NCBI GenBank assembly: GCA_028287785.1
Contig: JAQBOZ010000008.1
Location: 1 to 44,936, forward strand
Source: Chlorobiota bacterium
GTDB taxonomy: Bacteria > Bacteroidota > Ignavibacteria > OLB7
DNA length: 44,936 nucleotides
Reading direction: 5' to 3'
Shown here piece after piece: positions 16,731 through 25,070 of the stretch (positions within the stretch are counted from its first letter, which is position 1; the number at the start of each line of letters is the position of its first letter). The notes under the pieces are model-generated. The model worked only from the letters and a program-made list of their open reading frames with translations, had not been told where the DNA came from and did no database searches. A program made the position numbers and the translations under genes.

Positions 16731-17035
16731 GTAGTGACTCAGTTTGAATCCAGCCCTCCGTTTGACATCGTCATCATCCACCAACGATTCTCTGATCACT
16801 CTTCAAGCTCCATCAGGAGCGCGCCGGTTGTAGCAACGATACCTCCGTTTCCCACGCAAGCTCCATCGGAGCGTACCATTCTGCCGGCATGCGAGGATGG
16901 TACGCTCCGATGGAGCTTGGATTACGGAAGGCGTGGTGATACTACAACCGGCACGCCCCGATGGGGCTGGGAAGCCAGATGCTCTCCAAGATTTCGGGCA
17001 TCATGAACCTCGCGCCCCAAAGTGAGTCGTCACCC
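16731..17035. repeat. Family B long palindromic repeat, copy 1
   Basis: The element opens with GTAGTGACTCAGTTTGAATCC and closes near AAAGTGAGTCGTCACC, so the ends are roughly inverted (TGACTC/GAGTCA). At its centre two 23-nt arms (16857-16879 and 16897-16919) are perfect reverse complements of the form CAAGCTCCATCGGAGCG... with a 17-nt loop. Further out, GCGCGCCGGTTGTAGCAACG is answered by CTACAACCGGCACGCC. No protein is encoded. It occupies most of the 550-bp gap before the SecD-like gene. Confidence 0.85.
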
Positions 17036-17157
17036 CACGAATTGGTTCGGTGGCCGTTCCATGATAGCTTTGGATATTCCCTCGAAACGGAACCGCGGCA
17101 ATGGTCCCCATCGCAATGGGAGGGACTTGTGAAATCGCCAACAATCTTCAGCCTGTC

Positions 17158-18468
17158 ATGAACCCGCGCAATCTTCTCCGGCTCCCGGCCCTGCTTATCG
17201 CCATCCTGCTGCTGCCGGCCCTCTCTGAATCCTCCATCGCGGCTTCTCCTGGGGAGGATACGCTGTTGCGCCTTCCTCATCATCCCCTCATCGCTCACCA
17301 TGACCGCGCGACCGAGACGATTGAGCTTCAACTCGATGGCCCGGCGCTGGCGCGGATGCTTGCCGGCGATCGGTTCGACGCGCTTCTCGGCGCCGTGTTC
17401 GATTCGGCGCTGACCAACCCCGAGGGCGTGACGCTTGCGGTGGCTCTCTCGCAACGTTTCCAGCGGATGATGCCGGCTGGGAAGCATCTGGGGGACTATT
17501 TCATCGGGCGGATGCCGGTTGACCGGATGAATGCAGGCGCCATGCCGGATTCCGCTGTTGCCGCGTGGCTGGTGGAGCGCCTGGACAGCATCCTCCAGGG
17601 TCAGATGGCGCAGCTTGGCCGACGATTCCAACTGGCCGGCGCGCCCAATGCCGGCATCCACCGCACGCTGGATTATCGCATCGAGATCCTGCTTACCAGC
17701 GTGGAGAGCGCGATGATCGGGGAGAATAAAGCGTTGATGACCAGTCAGGGCCGGGTGGCGCTCTACCTGGCGCGCGATGATGCGGACGCGGTGCGGCTCC
17801 TCCGGACGGCGGATGCGGCGCTGGCGCACGCGAAACCGTCGCAACTGAACCGGGGGAAATCCAGTCCGCTGATGGATGCCCTGTTCGTATCATATCTCAC
17901 GAAGGATGGCAGGTCGGGAATCGTTTCACCGGGTGATGCCGGTGTGCGGCTTCCGAAGGGGAATTACTCATTCGGCTTTATCGGCGACAGCCTCTCCCGG
18001 TTTATGAGCCTCTTCAACCTGCCGGTGCCGGGTTCGTTGAATGGCCGGTACGCCATGCTGCCGCAGTTGGGGCATCCAACGGGGCGGAGCAGGGAGGGGG
18101 GACCGCTCCCCGAGCTTTTTCTGGTGGACCGGACGCCGGCGATGGTGATCGGGCCGGTGAACGCCATCGTCGATACGATCGACCCGGCGACGGGACAGCC
18201 GGAGATCCAACTGGAGCTTTCCCCGGCCGATACAAAGCGGTTCGCAAATCTGACCGCGGGGAATATCGGCCGGAAGATCGTTATCGCGATCGATGGGGAG
18301 GTGATCGTGGCGCCGGTGGTGCGCTCCGCGATCCCCAACGGCAGGATCTCCATCTCCAGCGTCACCGATGAGCGCGAGCGGAAGTTGCTGGTTGGGTCGC
18401 TCATGATGGGGAGCCTGGAAGTTCCGATGAGAATCGTATCGGTTTTTCAGACCGTTGAGTCGCGCTGA
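17158..18468 (+). CDS. Secreted protein with SecD P1-head-like C-terminal domain
   Basis: The 436-residue protein starts at ATG 17158 with a clear signal peptide (RNLLRLPALLIAILLLPAL, then SESSIAAS). Its last 110 residues resemble the head of the SecD first periplasmic domain: ELSPADTKRFANLTAGNIGR, then KIVIAIDGEVIVAPVVRSAI, PNGRISIS, and LLVGSLMMGSLEVPM. These correspond to the SecD order (lT..n.Gr, ivlDG.v..aP.i, I..G..I.g, ea..la..L..G.lp.p). None of the SecD transmembrane helices is present, so it is not a translocase subunit. The remaining N-terminal 320 residues are not recognised. It may be a periplasmic protein that borrowed the head fold. The function is unknown. Confidence 0.75.
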   Translation: MNPRNLLRLPALLIAILLLPALSESSIAASPGEDTLLRLPHHPLIAHHDRATETIELQLDGPALARMLAGDRFDALLGAVFDSALTNPEGVTLAVALSQRFQRMMPAGKHLGDYFIGRMPVDRMNAGAMPDSAVAAWLVERLDSILQGQMAQLGRRFQLAGAPNAGIHRTLDYRIEILLTSVESAMIGENKALMTSQGRVALYLARDDADAVRLLRTADAALAHAKPSQLNRGKSSPLMDALFVSYLTKDGRSGIVSPGDAGVRLPKGNYSFGFIGDSLSRFMSLFNLPVPGSLNGRYAMLPQLGHPTGRSREGGPLPELFLVDRTPAMVIGPVNAIVDTIDPATGQPEIQLELSPADTKRFANLTAGNIGRKIVIAIDGEVIVAPVVRSAIPNGRISISSVTDERERKLLVGSLMMGSLEVPMRIVSVFQTVESR

Positions 18469-18546
18469 CGGGGGAGTACGGGGGGACGGAGAACCGAAAT
18501 CATCAATCGCCTTCTTCTCCCCGGATCACAATCGGGTCTGCTGGAG

Positions 18547-19182
18547 ATGGCATATCCCCAACGCTCGCCTCGGGCTCCGGATAAATATTTTCAGACGTGG
18601 CATGAATCCATCGCCCCCATCTCCGATCAGGGATTGAGCGGCGCCGGTGAGATGGAAAGAACCATCTATGCGATAGACGAGCAGGCGTTTGCGCCGTTCG
18701 AGTATTCACCGGGCGGGCCCGACTCCATGATGAATTATCGGTACACTGTAATTCAGGGAAGTATACGATATGGTATTTCCGATTCCATCCCCACTTCCGG
18801 TTTCGATTGGCCCAGGAATATTCCCGAGGGGGAAGTCGGCCATTTCCGGCCTCGCGTGTCGCGGATGCGGATGTCAGGAATTACTGTATATCTGATGCCG
18901 GAGCGGGAAGCTGAACTCAATGAATTTCCGGATCACGATGACGCCCCGTTTGCTCATCGGGAGAGAGAAGAATTTCTCAAACCTTATATGTTCGTGACTC
19001 ACCATCACTGGATGAAGGGATGGCATGTTGTGACACCTCCGGCCATTGGGATTCTCCTCAATCGGGCATTGAACTCCGCCACGATTTCGCTTCGTGTCGG
19101 GTATTATTTCTGGATGGCGCGATTGGCAAGGCGTGATGGGAAATGGATCGTATTGACCGTGAAGTCAGCTGGTGTTGAATGA
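18547..19182 (+). CDS. Hypothetical protein
   Basis: A 211-residue open frame, not recognised. It is rich in Trp, His, Tyr and Met in an arrangement that looks like a real folded protein (YMFVTHHHWMKGWHVV, SLRVGYYFWMARLARRDGKWIVLTV), and its Trp/Tyr-rich C terminus recalls small beta-sheet proteins. No signal peptide or membrane helix is visible. The start is uncertain: ATG 18547 has GGAG touching it, while ATG 18652 has GGTGAG nearby. It begins 78 nt after the SecD-like gene and could be co-transcribed with it. Confidence 0.5.
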   Translation: MAYPQRSPRAPDKYFQTWHESIAPISDQGLSGAGEMERTIYAIDEQAFAPFEYSPGGPDSMMNYRYTVIQGSIRYGISDSIPTSGFDWPRNIPEGEVGHFRPRVSRMRMSGITVYLMPEREAELNEFPDHDDAPFAHREREEFLKPYMFVTHHHWMKGWHVVTPPAIGILLNRALNSATISLRVGYYFWMARLARRDGKWIVLTVKSAGVE

Positions 19183-19183
19183 T

Positions 19184-19234
19184 CGCGTGCGGGATTCTGC
19201 CCCGCGCCGAATGCCGCACCCCCTCCGTGGCCTG
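19184..19234. repeat. Family A repeat, degenerate copy
   Basis: CGCGTGCGGGATTCTGCCCCGCGCC is followed by CACCCCCTCCGTGGCCTGA. This matches the family A order (TGCGGGGC...GCCCCGCGC, then GCCCCTCCGGGGCTTGA) with several changes. It starts immediately after the stop of the hypothetical gene. Confidence 0.55.
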
Positions 19235-19273
19235 AAAAAAACAACAGCACTGGAAATTCCCTGCGCGATGCCC

Positions 19274-19325
19274 GGATTCAACATGAGTCACCCCCTCCAA
19301 TCAGGTAGTGACTCATGTTGAATCC
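19274..19325. repeat. Perfect 18-bp inverted repeat at the left edge of family B copy 2
   Basis: GGATTCAACATGAGTCAC (19274-19291) is the exact reverse complement of GTGACTCATGTTGAATCC (19308-19325), with a 16-nt loop. The right arm is the left terminus of family B copy 2. The left arm looks like the matching terminus of another, otherwise missing element. The loop contains CCTCCAATCA, which is seen again at 19601 and 20834. Confidence 0.85.
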
Positions 19326-19610
19326 GTCCCCCGTCCCCCTGAACGATCATCGATCCCTTCATCACTCTTCAAGCTCCAGAGGAGCGCGCCGGTTGTAGCA
19401 ACGATGCCTCCCTTTCCCGCTCAAGCTCCATCGGAGCGTACCATTCTTCATGGGTGGGGGATGGTACGCTCCGATGGAGCTTGAGATCACAAGAGGCGTG
19501 GCATTGCTACAACCGGTACGCCCCGATGGGGCTGGGAAGGCGGTGCCGGATGCTCTCCATGATTTCGAGCCGTATGAACCCCACCCAAACCGAGTCACCC
19601 CCTCCAATCA
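19304..19610. repeat. Family B long palindromic repeat, copy 2
   Basis: This copy has the same plan as copy 1: GTAGTGACTCATGTTGAATCC at the left, GCGCGCCGGTTGTAGCAACGATGCC, then perfect 24-nt arms (19421-19444 and 19461-19484), GGCATTGCTACAACCGG, CGCCCCGATGGGGCTGG, and GAGTCACCCCCTCCAATCA at the right. The last 19 bases (19592-19610) repeat 19285-19303 exactly, so the unit is flanked by a 19-bp direct repeat. The ISAs1-family element begins at the next base. Confidence 0.85.
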
Positions 19611-20833
19611 CAGGGCAAACGCATTACGAAGCAAGTACTCTGAGGAGGTAATCATTATCCCAAGCAGCGTTTTTTGACTTGCCCTTGATGCCTCGCTTGC
19701 TGGTCGTCTCCTGGCGCAGCAGGTTCAGCGCGATCTTCCGCATGACCGCCATATTCTGCGGTGCATGGTCCTTGCGAACCCGGCTGTCGTCTTCACGGAA
19801 GACGATATCGAGAACCCAATGCACCGAGTTTTCGATGCCCCAATGACTGCGTACCGCCTCATTGAGCAGCTTCGCGTCGGCCGGTAGACTGGTCAGATAA
19901 TAGCGCTTCTCCAAGCTGATACTCTCACCGATATGCCGCTCCGACTCGATGAATACAATCGAGCGAAGCTTCGCCCAATCGTCGGCCCAGCGCCAACCGA
20001 GCTCCACGGCGATGCACCGACGGACTTCGACTCGGCCATGTCCGGCATCGGTCGATTCATGGGTTGCCACGTCAATGCCGGGTAATCGAGCGTTGCGTGC
20101 CTGCTCAAGCAGCTCGGAGACATCGGCCAGCAGCGTTGGATGGTTTTGCTTGAGCGCCAGCAGATACTCTCCGCCGCGGCTGGTGATCTCGGTCGCGATG
20201 CTCTTCTGGCAGCCAGCAGCGTCGATGGTGACAATCGCTCCGTCGAGCACAAGCATCGTCAAGAGTTCGGGAATCGCCGCCAGTTCGCTGGAGTGTTGAT
20301 CGACCTTCCGCTGCGCCAGGACAAGCCGGCTATCAGCAGCCCAGGCTGAGATGAGGTGCAAGGCGTGGGTGCCATTGGCGTGATCATGCGATCGCCGCGC
20401 GGTTTTGCCGTCGATGGCAATGATATGCGTGGTGCTCAGGGTGCTGATCGCGTTGATCCACGAGAGGAAACAGGCGTGAAATCCTTCAGGATCGATGCGA
20501 GCAAAGACCCGCTGGAAGGTGTCATGTGAGGGGATGCCGTTGGGCAGATCGAGGAATGTTCTGAGCCATTGTTCTTTTGCCAGCCCATAGTCCTGGAAAT
20601 CTGTAAAACCTTCGGCACCGCAGATCGTGGCGCAGATAGCAATGGCGATGATATCGATCAAGCGATGGCGCTTGCAGCGATCGATGCGGGGATCGTCAAG
20701 CGATGCGAAATGTTCCAAGAGGTTGGTGGTCATTGTAGCAAAAGGGATATCGTTGATGAGCCTGCGACAAAACTCGCAAATCTACGCCGACGATCCCACG
20801 CTTGTCCCAACCTCCTATAATGCGTTTGCCCTG
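19611..20833 (-). mobile_element. Complete ISAs1-family insertion sequence (1223 bp)
   Basis: Perfect 16-bp terminal inverted repeats (CAGGGCAAACGCATTA at 19611-19626 and its reverse complement at 20818-20833) enclose a single full-length transposase. A 10-bp direct repeat, CCTCCAATCA, flanks both ends (19601-19610 and 20834-20843) as a target-site duplication. Identical ends and an intact gene indicate a recent insertion. The target is the very edge of family B copy 2. Confidence 0.95.
19624..20733 (-). CDS. ISAs1-family DDE transposase
   Basis: At 369 aa it has the usual length of ISAs1 (H-repeat-associated) transposases. The N terminus has the family DDPRIDRCKRHRLIDIIAIA pattern. The DDE catalytic acids appear as AIDGKTARRS (D108), TIDAAGCQ (D171), and a C-terminal Glu region, with the family signature HWGIENSVHWVLDIVFREDD and QNMAVMRKIALNLLR. 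The reading frame is intact, and the stop codon lies inside the left terminal repeat. It should be active unless expression is blocked. Confidence 0.95.
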   Translation of the reverse strand: MTTNLLEHFASLDDPRIDRCKRHRLIDIIAIAICATICGAEGFTDFQDYGLAKEQWLRTFLDLPNGIPSHDTFQRVFARIDPEGFHACFLSWINAISTLSTTHIIAIDGKTARRSHDHANGTHALHLISAWAADSRLVLAQRKVDQHSSELAAIPELLTMLVLDGAIVTIDAAGCQKSIATEITSRGGEYLLALKQNHPTLLADVSELLEQARNARLPGIDVATHESTDAGHGRVEVRRCIAVELGWRWADDWAKLRSIVFIESERHIGESISLEKRYYLTSLPADAKLLNEAVRSHWGIENSVHWVLDIVFREDDSRVRKDHAPQNMAVMRKIALNLLRQETTSKRGIKGKSKNAAWDNDYLLRVLAS

Positions 20834-21120
20834 CCTCCAATCAGCATCTTTTCCGTCTTCCTCTTGAAAACCATATCTTGCGGGACAGGCTGTTTCAACA
20901 AGATCCTGCCGCTCTCCTCATGGCAATCCTGTCTGCGGGAGAGCCATTCCAGCCGATCTATGGTTCGTTTGCCGGCAATCCAGCCTCCCATATCGGGCAC
21001 GTCTCGCCTGGCCTCATCGGATACCCGTATCACCAGTCCGAACCCTACCGGAACGCACATCGATCTGCCCTGACCTTTCGTGGCGTCGACAACCGGCGCA
21101 TTTCCACGTTCGGTATTCAC
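20834..21120 (-). pseudogene. Possible gene fragment cut by the ISAs1 insertion
   Basis: A minus-strand frame from ATG 21120 runs about 95 codons to the right end of the IS and then ends a few codons inside it. The peptide (KGQGRSMCVPVGFGLVIRV, DMGGWIAGKRTIDRLEWLSRRQDC) is not recognised. Base composition looks less GC-rich than the flanking genes. It may be the 5' part of a gene broken by the insertion, but no matching 3' part is seen left of the IS, where repeat B begins. It could equally be non-coding. Confidence 0.25.
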
Positions 21121-21240
21121 TACTCGCAGCCGTTATCTGCGAACAATCGGCACGCTACTCTTCAGGACGCGCATGAACGATCCGGCCGGATGGTTTCCGG
21201 GATCGGCATGGGATAATGGGGCGGGCTTCCGGTCGGTTCG

Positions 21241-22533
21241 ATGCCTGCGCTCCAGCAATGCACACATGACGAATTCATGCAAGAAGCAACAGCATACCTG
21301 ACAGTCCTGGTCACGCTCGGGCTTGTGGTGGCGCGTCCACGCATCGGCCCCGTGTTCCGGATCACCCCGGCAATCTCCGCTCTGGCGGGCGTGCTCTTCA
21401 TGTTCATGCTCGGGATCGTGAAGCCCATGCACTGGGTGATGGCGGTGACCAACCTCTGGAGCCCGTTCGTGGCGCTGGTGGCGATCATGGTGATCACCGA
21501 GGTGGCGCGGCGCGCGGGGCTGCTGGAGTGGTGGGCCTCGATCATCGAATCGCGGGCCACATCCACATCGCGACTGCTGCTGCTGGTGTTCGGGCTTGGC
21601 GTGCTGACCTCCACGGCATTCAACAACGATGCGGCCATTCTGTTGCTGACACCGGTCGTGGTGGCGCTTGTGCAGCATCGCTATCCGGGTCGGCCGGACA
21701 TGGTCCCGCTCTTCGCCTTTGCGGTGTTCCTGTCGGCCGGAGTGGCGGCGTTGCCGGTATCCAACCCGATGAACATGGTGGTGGCGGAGTTTCTGCATAT
21801 CAGCTTCAACGAGTATGCCCGCCATATGATCCCGGTGGCGGTCGCGGGGTGGATCATCGCGTTTGTCCTGCTGCGGCTGGTCTTCGCCCGCCAGGTCGTC
21901 GTGCCGATCAAGGTGATAGCCACCAGCGTCCCCCGTTCAACAACAGTGCAGCGCATGATGATGGGGCTGCTCCTCTGCGTGCTGGTATCATATCCGCTCT
22001 TTGGATCGATGGGGGGCCCCGTATGGGCGGTTGCCGGCGTGGGAGCGCTCCTCTCGTTCGTGCTGGCGCGGCAGCAGATGAAGATCAACCCGACGGTGCT
22101 GCTTCGCACGGGGGTATCCTGGGAGACGCTGGTCTTTCTGCTGGCGGTGCTGGTGATGTCGTTCGGTCTGCGCGATGTGGGGCTGGTGGACCGTCTGGCC
22201 GCGCTCTACAGGGAATCGGGCTTTGTGATGGTGGGGATCGCCTCGGCGATCGGCTCGGCGCTGCTGAACAATCATCCGATGTCGCATCTCAACATGATGG
22301 CGCTGGACACGGTGGCGCCCGCCAGTCATCTCGGGGTGTTCGCGGCGCTGGTGGGGGGCGATCTCGGGCCGCGCCTGCTGCCAATGGGCTCGCTGGCCGG
22401 GCTGATCTGGATAGAGATGCTTCGGCGCTACGGCGTGAATATCAGCGTGGGGCGTTTCGCGCTGATCGGGCTTGTCGTCGCGGTTCCGACCATCGCCATC
22501 TCATTGCTTATCCTTTCGTTCTATAGTTTCTGA
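21241..22533 (+). CDS. ArsB/NhaD-like anion permease (ion transporter superfamily)
   Basis: A 430-residue polytopic membrane protein with about 11-12 helices. It has the two re-entrant motifs of the ArsB/arsenite-permease branch: TAFNNDAAILLLTP near residue 122 and LLNNHPMSHLNMMALDT near 340, plus the ArsB-like GGDLGPRLLPMGSLAGLIW. Family members export arsenite or move other anions. No arsR, arsC or arsA is near, so arsenic resistance is not established. The start is uncertain: ATG 21241 or ATG 21277 (which begins just before the first helix), neither with a strong ribosome site. It converges with clpX. Confidence 0.85.
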   Translation: MPALQQCTHDEFMQEATAYLTVLVTLGLVVARPRIGPVFRITPAISALAGVLFMFMLGIVKPMHWVMAVTNLWSPFVALVAIMVITEVARRAGLLEWWASIIESRATSTSRLLLLVFGLGVLTSTAFNNDAAILLLTPVVVALVQHRYPGRPDMVPLFAFAVFLSAGVAALPVSNPMNMVVAEFLHISFNEYARHMIPVAVAGWIIAFVLLRLVFARQVVVPIKVIATSVPRSTTVQRMMMGLLLCVLVSYPLFGSMGGPVWAVAGVGALLSFVLARQQMKINPTVLLRTGVSWETLVFLLAVLVMSFGLRDVGLVDRLAALYRESGFVMVGIASAIGSALLNNHPMSHLNMMALDTVAPASHLGVFAALVGGDLGPRLLPMGSLAGLIWIEMLRRYGVNISVGRFALIGLVVAVPTIAISLLILSFYSF

Positions 22534-22556
22534 CCCCTGCCTCCCCTGAAAACCAC

Positions 22557-22585
22557 AGCGGCCGGGGATACCATCCCCGGCCGCT
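22557..22585. terminator. Bidirectional terminator between the ArsB-like gene and clpX
   Basis: AGCGGCCGGGGAT (22557-22569) pairs perfectly with ATCCCCGGCCGCT (22573-22585), a 13-bp GC-rich stem with a three-base loop, between two converging genes. On the minus strand, GTGGTTTTC follows the stem. On the plus strand only a weak AT stretch follows. It probably serves both transcripts. Confidence 0.8.
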
Positions 22586-22613
22586 GCCATAAATCTCCGA
22601 AACCACCCCGCCG

Positions 22614-23882
22614 CTATGTCCCCGCCTGGCGCTGCTTCTCCTCGCCGAAGATGTATTCCGGCTCGCCGGTGCGGGAGATGACCTCGGCCGGGACCACCAC
22701 CTTCTTCAGGTTCTGGCGGTCGGGGAGGTGGTACATCACCTCCAGCATCGCCTCCTCCATCACGCCGCGGAGGGCGCGGGCGCCGGTCTTGCGGAGCTTG
22801 GCGCGACGGATGATCTCCAGGATCGCGTCCTCGCGGAACTCCAGATCGACCCCTTCCATCGCTAGGAGCTTGCGGTACTGCTTTACCAGCGCGTTCTTCG
22901 GCTGGGTCAGGATCTCCCGCATCGCCTCGTCGGTGAGGGGCTCCAGCGGCGAGATCACCGGCAGGCGGCCGATCAGCTCCGGGATCAGCCCGAAGCGCAT
23001 CAGATCCTCCGGCTCCACATGGCGGAACATCTCCGATTTCTCGTCGATCTTCTCCTTCACATCATTGCCGAACCCGATGCTTGTCTTCCGCATCCGCTGG
23101 GCGATGATCTTCTCCAGCCCGTCGAACGCGCCGCCGCAGATAAAGAGGATATTCTTCGTGTTGATCTGGATCAGCGGCTGCTCGGGATGCTTGCGGCCTC
23201 CCTTCGGCGGGACGTTGGCGCGCGTTCCCTCCAGAATCTTCAGCAACCCCTGCTGCACCCCCTCGCCGGAAACATCGCGCGTGATCGAGGCGGAATCGCT
23301 CTTGCGGGTGATCTTGTCCACCTCGTCGATATAGATGATGCCCCGCTCGGCGCGTTCCACATTATAGTCGGCGTTCTGAAGGAGCGATACCAGGATCGTC
23401 TCCACGTCGTCACCCACGTAGCCGGCCTCGGTGAGCGTGGTGGCATCGGCGATGGCGAACGGGACATCGAGCAGGCGGGCCAGCGTCTGAGCCAGCAGCG
23501 TCTTGCCGACGCCGGTGGGGCCGAGCATGAGGATGTTCGATTTCTCGATCTCCACATCATCGAACCCGGAGAGGGTTTCCTGCGATTCGATCCGCTTGTA
23601 ATGGTTGTAGACCGCAACGGCCAGCACCTTCTTTGCGTAATCCTGGCCGATGACATATTCATCGAGCGCCGCGCGGATGCTGCTCGGGGTCAGCCGACGC
23701 TCCAGTTGCGAAGCGCGGAAGAGTCGCGCGTTCTGCCGGAGGATATCGACCGAGCTCTGGATGCAGATATCGCAGATATAGACATTCGGGCCGGCGATGA
23801 TCGATGTCACTTCGTCGGTGGTTCTTCCGCAGAAGGAGCACCGGACCAGATCGGAGGGGAGAGTATGGATATCGTTTGCCAT
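22614..23882 (-). CDS. clpX: ATP-dependent Clp protease ATPase subunit ClpX
   Basis: ClpX unfolds tagged or damaged proteins and feeds them to ClpP. The 422-residue protein has the N-terminal C4 zinc finger (C15, C18, C37, C40: RCSFCG...YICDIC), Walker A GPTGVGKT (121-128), pore loop GYVG (154-157), Walker [10 protein letters not shown] (182-190), and the C-terminal arginine-finger/sensor region ([11 protein letters not shown]). No domain is missing. It lies 230 bp downstream of clpP in the conserved order tig-clpP-clpX. Confidence 0.97.
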   Translation of the reverse strand: MANDIHTLPSDLVRCSFCGRTTDEVTSIIAGPNVYICDICIQSSVDILRQNARLFRASQLERRLTPSSIRAALDEYVIGQDYAKKVLAVAVYNHYKRIESQETLSGFDDVEIEKSNILMLGPTGVGKTLLAQTLARLLDVPFAIADATTLTEAGYVGDDVETILVSLLQNADYNVERAERGIIYIDEVDKITRKSDSASITRDVSGEGVQQGLLKILEGTRANVPPKGGRKHPEQPLIQINTKNILFICGGAFDGLEKIIAQRMRKTSIGFGNDVKEKIDEKSEMFRHVEPEDLMRFGLIPELIGRLPVISPLEPLTDEAMREILTQPKNALVKQYRKLLAMEGVDLEFREDAILEIIRRAKLRKTGARALRGVMEEAMLEVMYHLPDRQNLKKVVVPAEVISRTGEPEYIFGEEKQRQAGT

Positions 23883-24112
23883 GTCGAATCCGGGATTCGT
23901 GCCGGGAGATACTGATAAAACGTCCTGGAAGGGACCGAGGCGGGGAGCCGGAGGCGCCCATCACATCAGGAACTCCGGGCGGGTTGTATTGTTTACGGCG
24001 TTACGCCGTTCGGGGATGGGGAGCGGGTCATGTTCTTCTTTCGAACGCCGGCCCCGTTGAACGGCGGTGCCGGCATTCGTTCATCAACCTGGGTTCAGTC
24101 GGCGACGGCGGA

Positions 24113-24796
24113 TCAGTGGGTGCTGGTCTGCGCGTGCGCCGGCTCGGTGCTGGTTTCGATCGTGATCTTCTGATCGCCGGTGGTCGATGGGATCTCCGGG
24201 ATATCCTTGCTGACTTCCTTGCGGCTGTTGAGGACGCGGTCAATCAGTCCGTACTCCACGCCATCCTGCGGCGACATCCAGAAATCGCGATCGGCATCGC
24301 GCTGGATCGTCTCGTAGGGCTGGCCGGAATGCGCGGAGATGATCTTGTAGAGCTGCTCGCGCATGCGGACCATCTCCTTCAGGGCGATTTCCATATCGGT
24401 GGACTGTCCCTGTGCGCCGCCGGACGGCTGGTGCATCATGATGCGGGCATTCGGCAGCGCCATCCGCTTTCCCTTGGTGCCGGCGCAGAGGAGCACCTGC
24501 GCCATGGAGGCGGCCATGCCGATGCAGATCGTGGAGATATCCGGGCGGATATACTGCATGGTATCGTAGATCGCAAGGCCGGCGCTGACAACGCCGCCGG
24601 GCGAGTTGATATACATGATGATATCCTTCGACGGATCCTCCGATTCCAGCAGGATAAGCTGGGCGATCACAACGCTGGCGACAGCATCGTCGATCGGCGA
24701 GTCGAGCATCACGATGCGATCCTTCAACAGGCGGCTGAACGGGTCCCACGATGTCGTGCCGCGAGCCGTATGCTCAACGAAATTTGGAATCCACAT
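24113..24796 (-). CDS. clpP: ATP-dependent Clp protease proteolytic subunit ClpP
   Basis: This serine protease forms the barrel degraded into by ClpX/ClpA-fed substrates. Catalytic residues are Ser97 ([10 protein letters not shown]), His122 (MMHQPSGG) and Asp171 (DADRDFWMS), exactly at E. coli-like numbering from ATG 24796. The N terminus ([10 protein letters not shown]) matches mature ClpP, so no propeptide is evident. At 227 residues it carries an extra tail of about 30 residues (after [12 protein letters not shown]) that is polar and Thr-rich. It lies between tig and clpX on the same strand. Confidence 0.96.
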   Translation of the reverse strand: MWIPNFVEHTARGTTSWDPFSRLLKDRIVMLDSPIDDAVASVVIAQLILLESEDPSKDIIMYINSPGGVVSAGLAIYDTMQYIRPDISTICIGMAASMAQVLLCAGTKGKRMALPNARIMMHQPSGGAQGQSTDMEIALKEMVRMREQLYKIISAHSGQPYETIQRDADRDFWMSPQDGVEYGLIDRVLNSRKEVSKDIPEIPSTTGDQKITIETSTEPAHAQTSTH

Positions 24797-24934
24797 AACA
24801 ATTCTTGGTTATTCGAGTGAAAAGAAGCGTCCGACAGAACCTTGCCGTCCCCTCGTGAAGCCTCCCCCAGTTCCGGCGCATCGATAATGACGTTCGATCG
24901 CGTCCGATACTGGCTGTTTTGCCCAATGATACAA

Positions 24935-24988
24935 TGCGTGCGGGGCAGTACCCCGCGCACCAGCTATTGCGCCCCTCCGGGGCTTGAT
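24935..24988. repeat. Family A palindromic repeat, single copy
   Basis: TGCGTGCGGGGCAGTACCCCGCGCAC is followed by CAGCTATTGCGCCCCTCCGGGGCTTGA. The order and orientation are the same as the copies at 2471 and 6754. It lies in the 274-bp gap between tig and clpP. Confidence 0.8.
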
Positions 24989-25070
24989 CGCGGGCCAGCG
25001 ACCCACCATATGACAGGCCGGGGAGAGGACGTAACGCCGATACGCGGTCCAGGTTTCAGTTTCCCCCGGA

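Noticed and set aside
16731-17035. Structured regulatory RNA or riboswitch in family B copy 1
   Set aside because: Three dispersed copies without shared gene context and with mobile-like termini fit a repeat element better; an RNA role is not excluded.
21241-22533. Arsenic resistance operon
   Set aside because: Only the permease is present, with no arsR, arsC or arsA nearby, so only the ion-transporter family is claimed.
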